The notes under the pieces: model-generated | The model's input: the letters and a program-made list of their open reading frames with translations, nothing else | Told to the model about the DNA's origin: nothing | The model's database searches: none | In this document: in pieces, positions 45,256 through 52,904 of the stretch | How the letters are laid out: every line of letters starts with the position of its first letter | Position numbering within the stretch: position 1 is the stretch's first letter | Program-made: the position numbers and the translations under genes | Assembly (NCBI GenBank): GCA_016716365.1 | Contig: JADJWM010000017.1 | Coordinates: forward strand, 1-64,000 | DNA from: Chloracidobacterium sp. | GTDB lineage: Bacteria > Acidobacteriota > Blastocatellia > Pyrinomonadales > Pyrinomonadaceae | Direction of reading: 5' to 3' | Length of the DNA: 64,000 nucleotides

Positions 45256-45275
45256 ATTGTGGAACGTTCCACAAT
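45256..45275. promoter_or_regulatory. 20-base perfect palindrome upstream of parA (parS-like or operator)
   Basis: ATTGTGGAAC / GTTCCACAAT is a perfect dyad 107 bases before parA. It is built from GTGGAAC and GTTCCAC, the same half-sites as common parS (TGTTCCAC/GTGGAACA) but in swapped order. It could be a lineage-specific ParB site or an operator of parAB. Confidence 0.5.
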
Positions 45276-45381
45276 GTGTTTCCCTTCGATTTCGAAGAAT
45301 CTCGCCTCGAATGACCCGATTCTCAACTACCGTTCGATAACCGCCATGTGATACCTTGATTTTTCACGCGAACTGTCAAGT

Positions 45382-46167
45382 ATGGGTCGAATTATCGCGG
45401 TTGCGAATCAAAAAGGAGGCGTTGGAAAGACTACGACGGCCATTAATCTGGCGGCCGGATTGGCGCTCGGGAACCGAAAGGTGCTGCTCGTCGACGCCGA
45501 TCCGCAGGGAAATGCCTCATCCGGCAGCGGCATCATCCGCACGAAAGACCAAAAAAACCTTTATGACGCCCTTGTCGGAGGCGTACCGATCCGCGATGTG
45601 GTAGTCCCGACCGAAATTAAGACTCTTTGGGTCGTTCCGTCGGACAAGAATCTCGCCGGCATCGAGATCGAGTTCAGCGAAATGACCGATCGGGCACTCG
45701 TTCTAAAAAAACTGCTCGCGGAGATCAGGGAATATTTCCACTACATCATTGTCGATTGCCCGCCATCATTGGGAATCCTGACCGTAAATGGTTTAGTTGC
45801 AGCAGATTCGCTGATCGTGCCGGTCCAGTGCGAGTATTTTGCACTTGAGGGCGTTACTGAGCTTTTCGAAACCCTGACACGCCTGAAGCGCGAGCTCAAT
45901 CCGTCACTTACTATTGAAGGCTTGCTCCTGACGATGTATGACGAGCGGACAAATCTCTCGGCCGCCGTTGCGAAAGACCTTAGAGATTTTTACGGTACTC
46001 AAGTCTTTAATACCGTGATACCGAGGAATGTGAGACTTGCGGAAGCCCCTTCATTCGGAAAGCCTATTTGCTTGTACGATCCCAGATCCAAAGGAGCGGA
46101 AGCATATAATCAACTAGCAAAGGAGATGATCGGTCATGGCCAGACAGTCGCTGGGCCGCGGTCTTAG
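45382..46167 (+). CDS. parA: Chromosome partitioning ATPase ParA
   Basis: A 261-residue ParA/Soj protein: deviant Walker A MGRIIAVANQKGGVGKTTTA, IIVDCPPSLGILTVNGL (Walker B) and PVQCEYFALEGVTELFETL. No N-terminal DNA-binding extension, so this is the chromosomal type. It drives origin segregation with ParB. It ends 32 bases inside the parB gene, giving tight translational coupling. Confidence 0.95.
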   Translation: MGRIIAVANQKGGVGKTTTAINLAAGLALGNRKVLLVDADPQGNASSGSGIIRTKDQKNLYDALVGGVPIRDVVVPTEIKTLWVVPSDKNLAGIEIEFSEMTDRALVLKKLLAEIREYFHYIIVDCPPSLGILTVNGLVAADSLIVPVQCEYFALEGVTELFETLTRLKRELNPSLTIEGLLLTMYDERTNLSAAVAKDLRDFYGTQVFNTVIPRNVRLAEAPSFGKPICLYDPRSKGAEAYNQLAKEMIGHGQTVAGPRS

Positions 46168-46996
46168 CGCCCTTCTGGGTGATGAAAAGCCGGCGGAAGC
46201 CAACTTTGACGTTGGGATCGACCAACTCGAACCCAACCCACAACAACCTCGAAGCCGCTTTTCGGAGACGGCGCTCGACGACCTTGCAGCATCGATCACT
46301 GCAAACGGGATCGTCCAACCGATACTTGTTCGAAAAAAGGGCGATCGGTATCAGATAATAGCCGGCGAAAGGCGGTGGCGTGCGGCACAGCGAGCCGGCT
46401 TGAGGCGTGTGCCCGTCACGGTAAGAGAGATCGAGGATGACAAGCTGCTCGAATTGGCCCTTGTCGAGAATATCCAGCGTGAGGAGTTGAACCCGGTCGA
46501 AGAGGCTCGTGCTTATCGGAAACTCATTGATACCATTGGACTTACGCAAGAAGCACTGGCTGCGACCGTGGGCCGGGAACGGTCGCTTATCGCGACCTCG
46601 CTCCGTTTGCTGAAGCTTCCTGCCGAGGTCCTTGAGATCATTGAGGAAGGCAAACTCACTGCCGGCCATGGCCGGGCCCTGCTGCTTGTCGAAGATCCGG
46701 CGGCCCAGCGACGTGCGGCGAAGACTGCCGTCGAGATGGCATTTTCTGTCCGCGAGACCGAACGTTTCATCAAAAGATCCGGAAAGTCGACGACGCAAAC
46801 GACTGGAAACAAACAGGTTAGGGGAAAACGCGACGCAAATTTGATCGCGGCTGAATCGAAACTTCGTCGCCGGTTCTCGACCGGCGTAAAGATCTTGCCG
46901 GCCAATGATGGCAAGGGGGGACGGATCGAGATCGAATACTATTCGGACGGTGACTTGGACCGCATTTATCAAATGTTGATCGACCAGAGTGAATAA
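46136..46996 (+). CDS. parB: Chromosome partitioning protein ParB
   Basis: A 286-residue ParB/Spo0J protein. The N-terminus RQSLGRGLSALLGD is the ParA-interaction region; the CTPase/N domain has IDQLEPNPQQPRSRF and YQIIAGERRWRAAQRAGLR (with GERR motif) and ALVENIQREELNPVEEA. The helix-turn-helix follows (GLTQEALAATVGRERSLIAT), then a C-terminal dimer domain. It loads on parS and slides as a CTP clamp. Confidence 0.95.
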   Translation: MARQSLGRGLSALLGDEKPAEANFDVGIDQLEPNPQQPRSRFSETALDDLAASITANGIVQPILVRKKGDRYQIIAGERRWRAAQRAGLRRVPVTVREIEDDKLLELALVENIQREELNPVEEARAYRKLIDTIGLTQEALAATVGRERSLIATSLRLLKLPAEVLEIIEEGKLTAGHGRALLLVEDPAAQRRAAKTAVEMAFSVRETERFIKRSGKSTTQTTGNKQVRGKRDANLIAAESKLRRRFSTGVKILPANDGKGGRIEIEYYSDGDLDRIYQMLIDQSE

Positions 46997-47011
46997 TAAA
47001 GGAGGTTTTTG

Positions 47012-48025
47012 ATGCGTCTGACGGAAATGGTCTCCTGTGCCGGTTGAGTGGCCAAACTCGCACCGAGAGACCTTGCTCAAGTGTTGAGCAAATTACCACG
47101 CCAGGACTTCCCAGAAGTGATCGTTGGGTTCGAGAAATCCGACGATGCGGGTGTTTTTCGCCTCAACGACACGACAGCCCTGGTACAAACGGTCGACTTC
47201 TTCACGCCGGTGGCCGATGATCCTGAGATCTATGGCCGCGTTGCTGCGATCAATGCTCTGAATGATATCTATGCGATGGGTGGCACGCCCCTAAGTGCTT
47301 TATCCATTGTATGTTACCCGCAGAAAGGTGATTGGGACGTCCTCGGGAGCATACTTAAAGGCGGACAGGCCGAGATGAATTCGGCGAACGTTGCCGTCAT
47401 CGGCGGACACTCGATCGACGATACCGAGATGAAATTCGGTTACGCGGTCACCGGCACTATCGATCCACGTCGAGTGGTCCGGAACGCGGGTGCCGTGCCT
47501 GGCGACCTGCTGGTCTTGACCAAGGCCATCGGTACCGGTGCGATCAACACTGCGGTCAAGAAAGGTGTTGCGAGTCAGGAAGCGGAAACCGCCGCGATCA
47601 AGGCAATGACAACCTCGGCCGCCCTGGCATCAAAAGAGATGCTCAGGCTCGGCGCAAATGCTTGTACAGACGTGACCGGGTTCGGTTTGATCGGTCATGC
47701 GTTCGAAATGGCGAACGCGAGCGAGGTCACACTCGAGATCGATTCCGCATTGGTGCCGCTGCTGCCGGATGTGCTTGAGCTGATAGGGCAGGGAATGCTA
47801 ACGCGAGGCGACAAGAACAATCGAGACTATGTCGAGGGCGAATACGTTTTCAACCCGGGCGTTTCGCCTGAGTTGCAGAGCGCACTTTTCGACCCGCAAA
47901 CTGCGGGCGGCCTCTTGATCAGCCTTCCGGAAGCCCAGGCGACGGAATTCGTAAACGTTGTCGAAGGTGCCGCGATCATTGGAACGGTCCGCAACCGCGG
48001 CAGCTATCTTATCGAGATCAAATGA
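47012..48025 (+). CDS. selD: Selenide, water dikinase SelD with selenocysteine
   Basis: SelD makes selenophosphate from selenide and ATP for tRNA-Sec. An ideal ribosome site (AAAGGAGG) six bases before ATG 47012 opens MRLTEMVSCAG, then TGA at 47045-47047 in frame, then VAKLAPRDLAQVLSKL. The stop sits exactly where SelD has its catalytic Cys/Sec, preceded by the usual CAG, so TGA is read as selenocysteine. The rest is standard (GRVAAINALNDIYAMGGTPL; GGHSIDDTEMKFGYAVTGTI; ACTDVTGFGLIGHAFEMA; FDPQTAGGLLISLP), giving 337 residues. A gene-caller that stops at TGA would start wrongly at GTG 47048. It follows parB by 15 bases and precedes tatB. Confidence 0.95.
47045..47091 (+). promoter_or_regulatory. 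Candidate bacterial SECIS element of selD
   Basis: A perfect 8-base stem (47073-47080 with 47084-47091) with loop GTG begins 25 bases after the TGA codon. A G in the apical loop at this distance is what SelB recognises in bacterial SECIS elements. No experimental support; structure read by eye. Confidence 0.6.
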
Positions 48026-48062
48026 ACTGGCGGCCCCCGCGGCGCGCCGTGAGGTAAATTGT

Positions 48063-48509
48063 TTGCTTTCTTTCATCTTCGAATCACTGGGAACGTCGGA
48101 GCTTATCCTTATAGGGATCGTGGCCCTGATCTTCCTTGGACCTCGTCGGCTTCCGGAAGTCGCGAGAAAGTTGGGGAAGATAATGAATGAACTGAGGTCC
48201 ACTACCACCGAATTCAAAGAGACGTGGGAGCGTGAGGTGAATTTCGACGAAGAAGTTAAATCATTGCAACTCAAGAACTTAGAAGAAGAAACCGAAGCAT
48301 CAAGACACGGCTCCGGTGACACTGGAACTCCGTCGGTAGATGTTCCGGAGGTGAAGGCCATTGACGCGTCCCGTTTTGATAATGTCGAGGCCTCTGCCGA
48401 TCCGAACGCTTCAGGCAGCACGGCAGGCCAGTCGAACAACGGCCCGGTCGAGGCCGAGGATACGGAAGAGAGCGGAGGCGATGAACTCGCGAAGCAGAAC
48501 TGGCTTTGA
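48063..48509 (+). CDS. tatB: Sec-independent translocase protein TatB/TatA
   Basis: A 148-residue protein starting at TTG 48063 with GAGG eight bases upstream. The single helix and amphipathic hinge LGTSELILIGIVALIFLGPR and RLPEVARKLGKIMNELRSTT are typical of TatA/B; the length and acidic extended tail fit TatB. It acts with TatC to export folded proteins. Tat substrates in the window include the FAD oxidoreductase and the broken PhoX. tatC follows 48 bases later. Confidence 0.9.
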   Translation: MLSFIFESLGTSELILIGIVALIFLGPRRLPEVARKLGKIMNELRSTTTEFKETWEREVNFDEEVKSLQLKNLEEETEASRHGSGDTGTPSVDVPEVKAIDASRFDNVEASADPNASGSTAGQSNNGPVEAEDTEESGGDELAKQNWL

Positions 48510-48557
48510 GTCCGGCCCACGACAGACCTATTTTCCGGCGATCAGACGATTGCGACG

Positions 48558-49613
48558 ATGACCGAAACCGATACAACAAGAACTGAGATGCTCGGGTCAC
48601 AGATGTCGTTCCTCGATCATCTGGACGAACTTCGGCGCAGGCTCACGAGGTCGGTCATCGCGATCGCCATTGCTTTTATCGGCTGCTGGTTCGCGTCGGA
48701 CGTCATCTTTGACTTTCTTTCCGTACCAATAAGACGGGCCCTATCCGAGGCCCAGCGAAGAGAAGTTCCGATCGTCGGCCTGACCGGTGACGAAAGGGTC
48801 TTGCCGTTAGGATCACTTAAGGAAGGCGACCGCGGCCGTTTTGTTTTTGCGGAATCGACGAAACTCGGGACAGGGGTTATTCAGCCCGGCGCGTCGGTGA
48901 ATGCGGTCGTTGTAACTGACGCAGACGGAAAACTCTCACTTTTCAGCGATGAGCCGATCATTACGCCAAACGCCGTAATTCCAACGGGCGTCCGACTGCC
49001 GGCAGAAATAGGCGCGAAGGCCGACGAATCGATAGGCGAAGAAAAGCTGATCGTGACGACGGCGCAAGAGTCATTTACACTCCTGGTTACCGTTTCACTT
49101 TATTCCGCCATCGCGGTTGCGGTGCCCTTTCTTCTTCTTCAGGTGTGGGGCTTTATTTCGCCGGCCTTGTATAAGCACGAGCGTGCTTACGTGACGCCGT
49201 TCATCCTGCTCTCAAGCATCTCATTCATCGGCGGGGCGGCGTTCGCCTATTACATCCTTTTTCCCCCCGCGGTCCGCTATCTATTGAGCCTGGCGGACGA
49301 GTTTCGGCCACTATTGCGGGCGAGCGACTATTTCGACTTGATCACGCTGATAATGCTCGCGATGGGCCTCATCTTTCAGATGCCCGCAATTACGTACGTT
49401 CTGGCCCGTATCGGGCTGGTTACAGCGGGCTTCCTGATCAAGAGCTGGAAGATCTCGCTGGTGATCATTCTGATAGTGGCTGCGATCGTCTCACCGACCG
49501 GCGATATCCCGAATTTGCTGCTATTCGCAACGCCAATGATGGTCCTTTACGTCTTTTCGATCTTCATAGCCTGGGTCTTCGGAAAGAAGAGATCCGTCGA
49601 GGCACCCGCTTGA
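48558..49613 (+). CDS. tatC: Sec-independent translocase protein TatC with periplasmic insertion
   Basis: A 351-residue TatC; usual length is about 240-260. MSFLDHLDELRRRLTRSVIA is the standard cytosolic start, and SFTLLVTVSLYSAIAVAVPF, LQVWGFISPALYKHERAYV, FAYYILFPPAVRYLLSLAD, and IVSPTGDIPNLLLFATPMMV are canonical. Between helix 1 and helix 2 lies an extra segment (about residues 70-145) rich in beta-like motifs (GVIQPGASVNAVVVTDADGK) facing the periplasm. It recognises twin-arginine signals. The insertion may add a substrate or TatA docking surface. Confidence 0.93.
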   Translation: MTETDTTRTEMLGSQMSFLDHLDELRRRLTRSVIAIAIAFIGCWFASDVIFDFLSVPIRRALSEAQRREVPIVGLTGDERVLPLGSLKEGDRGRFVFAESTKLGTGVIQPGASVNAVVVTDADGKLSLFSDEPIITPNAVIPTGVRLPAEIGAKADESIGEEKLIVTTAQESFTLLVTVSLYSAIAVAVPFLLLQVWGFISPALYKHERAYVTPFILLSSISFIGGAAFAYYILFPPAVRYLLSLADEFRPLLRASDYFDLITLIMLAMGLIFQMPAITYVLARIGLVTAGFLIKSWKISLVIILIVAAIVSPTGDIPNLLLFATPMMVLYVFSIFIAWVFGKKRSVEAPA

Positions 49614-49651
49614 TCCGCTTCCAAGCAACCCCCATCAACCTCAAAAGCATC

Positions 49652-49680
49652 TTGAACAATTGGATATTTCTATCTAGAAT
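49652..49680 (+). promoter_or_regulatory. Promoter of the GWxTD gene
   Basis: TTGAAC (49652-49657) and TAGAAT (49675-49680), spacing 17, lie 64 bases before the ATG at 49744. Confidence 0.6.
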
Positions 49681-49743
49681 TTACCTTTGAGTTTGCGTGT
49701 ACCGGCCCGGTGCCGGTGAAATATACAGCAGGAGTTTTGTTTT

Positions 49744-51389
49744 ATGTTCAGAATGAGATCCGCCAGGGGATTTGCCCTTGGGTCATTGCTCGTACTGACA
49801 TTTGCGGGTTCGGCGGCCGCCCAGGGCGGAAAACCGAAGGAACAGCCCAGTCAGGATATTTCCGACAAGGCGCGCAAGGTCACACCCGAGGTCAAGGAAG
49901 TTTACAAGAAATGGGTCAACACGGACGTTGCCTATATCATCACGAAGGATGAAAAGCGTGCCTTTAATGCCTTGACCACCGATGAAGAGCGGGAGAATTT
50001 CATCGAGAACTTTTGGCGTCGCCGTGATCCGAACCCGGACACCGAAGAAAACGAATACCGCGAAGAGTATTACGAGCGGATCGCTTATGCCAACGAGCAT
50101 TTCACGTCCGGGATCCCGGGCTGGAAGACGGACCGTGGCCGGATCTATATCGCATGGGGCAAGCCGGATTCCGTGGAGGCTCACCCGTCGGGCGGAGCCT
50201 ATGACCGGCCGAGTTGGGAAGGCGGCGGATCGACAACGACCTACCCGTTCGAGATCTGGTTCTATCGGCATCTTGACGGGGTTGGCGACGGCATCGAGAT
50301 CGAGTTCGTCGACCCGACGGGTACAGGGGAATATCGGATCGCGAGAAACGCGAACGAAAAGGATGCAATGCTGATGGTTCCGGGTGCCGGCCTGACAACT
50401 AGCGAACAGCTTGGTTTATCGAATAAGGCAGACCGGATCTCAGGAACTGGCGAGCGGGGCTACTGGCGTGAGCAGGATTCTCCCTTCCGCCGGATGGAGA
50501 TCATCAATGACCTCCAGCGTCCGCCGCAAGTGAAATTCGGCGACCTCCAGACATATGCGAGCGACGCCTCGGCGATCCTGTTTGATAAGGACCCGCTGCA
50601 ATTTGACCTCCGCGTCGACTTTTTCCGCCAATCGGACGACCGGGTGATCGCAGCGTTTACGGTCCAGGCGAACAATAAAGAGCTCGCTTTTGAGAACATT
50701 GGCGGACTACCTACAGCGCGGATCAATATTTTTGGACGGATCACGGCAGTTTCCGGAAAGCGTTCAGGAATATTCGAAGATTCGGTGACCACGACGGCTA
50801 CTCAGGTCGAATTGCTGAGATGAAGGATCGAAAATCAGTCTATCAGAAGGCGGTCGCACTGACGCCCGGCACCTACAAGGTCGATGTCGTGGTCCGCGAT
50901 GTAAATACGGGAAACCGCGGCATCGTCAATCAAGGGTTCACGGTCCCGCGGTACGATGAGAAGAAGCTGTCTACCTCAACAATGATCCTTGCGTCAACGA
51001 TGAGGACGACGACGGAACGCGACATTGGCGGCATGTTCGTTATCGGTAACGCAAAGGTCATCCCGAATCTTGCCGGCCAGTATCGAAAAGGCCAGGAGGT
51101 TGGTGTTTACCTTCAGGTTTATAACGCGGGTGTCGACCAGACGACCCTTCGGCCGGCTGTCGATGTTGAATACGTTTTGACAAAGGATGGTAAGGAAGTG
51201 TTCCGACAGCCGGAAGACTGGAGCGGACTGAGTGATTCAGGCCAGCGGCTCACGCTTGCCAGGCTTCTGCCGACCGAAAATCTTGCGGTGGGTGATTATG
51301 AGATCAAGATTCTGGTTAAGGATCGAACCCGCGAAAACGCCGTCGGACAAGTGATAGAGAATAAGAGTAAATTCACGATCTCCCAGTAA
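49744..51389 (+). pseudogene. GWxTD-domain secreted protein with one frame break
   Basis: An exported protein (signal FALGSLLVLTFAGSAAA) with the GWxTD domain: YKKWVNTDVAYIITKDEKRA and FNALTTDEERENFIENFWRR, then GRIYIAWGKPDSVEAHPSGG. The first frame ends at TGA 50821-50823; the protein continues in a -1 frame from 50820 (MKDRKSVYQKAVALTPGTYK) to the stop at 51389, giving about 548 residues in total. In relatives the two parts are one chain, so either a one-base deletion or a sequence error has split it. The family is common in Acidobacteriota, with no known function. It is flanked by its own promoter and a terminator. Confidence 0.8.
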
Positions 51390-51413
51390 AAAAGACCTTG
51401 TATCTTACATCTT

Positions 51414-51445
51414 GGGCCGCGGCGAGCGATTCGCCCGGCCCTTTT
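51414..51445. terminator. Intrinsic terminator after the GWxTD gene
   Basis: Arms GGGCC..GGCGA (from 51414) and TCGCC..GGCCC (to 51441) with small internal asymmetry are followed by TTTT. It also overlaps the 3' end of the convergent lipoprotein gene's transcript. Confidence 0.75.
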
Positions 51446-51446
51446 G

Positions 51447-52412
51447 TTATTGTTCGATCCTCAGGATCCGCTGCAGGGGCTGTTGGACGCCCTCGCTCGT
51501 TGCAAGGATGGAGCGTCCGCCGGCCGAATAAGCGATACCCTCGCCCTGCTTTCGCTTGCCGATGTCGATAGCGACCGGTTCTGAGAGAAAGATCGCGTCG
51601 AAATTATCGGCATCGTTTGGAAGGGTCAACTCGTAAGCAGCGAAGTAATCGCTAAGGACCAATCGAGTCCCGCCATTCGCAATATCGCCTCCCGTCAGAA
51701 AACCAAAGGGTACGGCCGGCACTTTGACTTCTCCGATCCGTCTTGCTGTCAGAACCCCGTTTCCAAACCCGCCGTCAAATGTGTAAACGCCCGCGGGTTC
51801 CGTACGGTGACGGGTGACGACGTAGATCCGTGCCGTCTTTGGATGAACGAGAAGGGTTTCCGCATCGTGAAGGCCATCGGGATATCGAAACTCGAGCACA
51901 TCCGCGGCCGCCGTTTCGCGCGCGCTTTGTCTGACCGTTGATGCCGAAGCGGGCAGCACCTCCGGTTCGCGAACGCGGTAGATCAACAGCCTTTCGCGTT
52001 TTTCTTTCGCAGAGTTGCCAATATCGCCGATATAGACAAAACACTGTCCGTCAGCGTCTTTGAACGCGGCGATGTCCTCCCAATCAACATTCTCGGCATT
52101 TGGCACACGCCAGACCCCTAGGTGACGGCCCGCCGGATCGATCGCGAACAGATAAGGCCCGTCGCCGGAGTCGTTGTGGGTCCAAAACAGATCTTCGCGG
52201 CATTTCGAGGCGGCCAGGCCGCTGCTTTCGGTTATTTCCGCCGAGCCGAGCTTTCCTGCCTCCTCCGGAGCCGAATAACGCGACCGCGAACGATCGATCT
52301 TCGGCGGGCGTCCGTGCCAGCTTTCGATGACTGAACACGAGGCTCCTGCTATCGAGAAAAGGGCCGCGAAAATGACAAGCGGAAGGAATTTAGTTATAGT
52401 TCTTTTCAGCAT
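51447..52412 (-). CDS. Beta-propeller-like lipoprotein
   Basis: A 321-residue lipoprotein; ATG 52412 gives MLKRTITKFLPLVIFAALFS and lipobox AGASC (Cys near 27). The mature protein has repeated propeller-like blades: SGLAASKCREDLFWTHNDSG, NVDWEDIAAFKDADGQCFVY (with a WED motif), GLHDAETLLVHPKTARIYVV, and QGEGIAYSAGGRSILATSEG. I recall similar lipoproteins annotated only as hypothetical. Possible roles are ligand or metal binding. An upstream extension to 52649 would overlap speD on the other strand and is rejected. Confidence 0.75.
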   Translation of the reverse strand: MLKRTITKFLPLVIFAALFSIAGASCSVIESWHGRPPKIDRSRSRYSAPEEAGKLGSAEITESSGLAASKCREDLFWTHNDSGDGPYLFAIDPAGRHLGVWRVPNAENVDWEDIAAFKDADGQCFVYIGDIGNSAKEKRERLLIYRVREPEVLPASASTVRQSARETAAADVLEFRYPDGLHDAETLLVHPKTARIYVVTRHRTEPAGVYTFDGGFGNGVLTARRIGEVKVPAVPFGFLTGGDIANGGTRLVLSDYFAAYELTLPNDADNFDAIFLSEPVAIDIGKRKQGEGIAYSAGGRSILATSEGVQQPLQRILRIEQ

Positions 52413-52496
52413 TCTTCGCCGGTAAAGATTGTACCGCTTTGATGCGGGCCCCTGAACAAGCCTGGTCGAATTTTCGTATCGAAACTGGAAGGATAG

Positions 52497-52904
52497 ATGA
52501 TCGTTGGTACCGAGTGGATGATCGAGGCCGAGGGCTGTGACCCCGATGCACTTCGGGACGAGTCTGTATTTCGGCTGATCTTCGAGAATGTGATCGGCGA
52601 CCTTGGCTTGAATGCAATTGGTTCGGTCTGGCATAAATTCCCCGGCCACGGCGGCCTGACGGGCTTGGTCGCGTTAAGTGAATCGCATCTCGCCTGCCAC
52701 ACCTATCCGGAATTTTCCATTGCCACCTTCAATCTGTACTGCTGCCGCGAACGCCCTGAATGGCCATGGGAGCAAAATCTTAGAAAATTCCTCTCGGCCG
52801 CGACCGTGCGGGTCGCTCGGCATGAACGTGGGGCCTATGTATTGCCCGCGGCTATCGGTGAAGACCTCGATTCGATCCCGGCCCGATTCGGAGGTGTTAA
52901 CTGA
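52497..52904 (+). CDS. speD: S-adenosylmethionine decarboxylase-like protein
   Basis: A 135-residue SpeD-family protein. The self-cleavage/pyruvoyl region is LVALSESHLACHTYPE, matching the SESHxxxHTxPE signature, so Ser would become the pyruvoyl group. KFPGHGGLTG precedes it and FNLYCCRER follows. It would supply decarboxylated SAM for the aminopropyltransferase three genes on. Its stop TGA overlaps the CTG start of the DUF4178 gene (CTGA). Confidence 0.9.
   Translation: MIVGTEWMIEAEGCDPDALRDESVFRLIFENVIGDLGLNAIGSVWHKFPGHGGLTGLVALSESHLACHTYPEFSIATFNLYCCRERPEWPWEQNLRKFLSAATVRVARHERGAYVLPAAIGEDLDSIPARFGGVN
52890..52903 (+). promoter_or_regulatory. Ribosome site and CTG start for the DUF4178 gene
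   Basis: GGAGGT (52890-52895) stands five bases before CTG at 52901-52903. The frame is closed upstream by TAA at 52898, and no ATG, GTG or TTG exists before the N-terminal zinc ribbon, so CTG is the best start; it overlaps the speD stop by CTGA. Confidence 0.7.
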
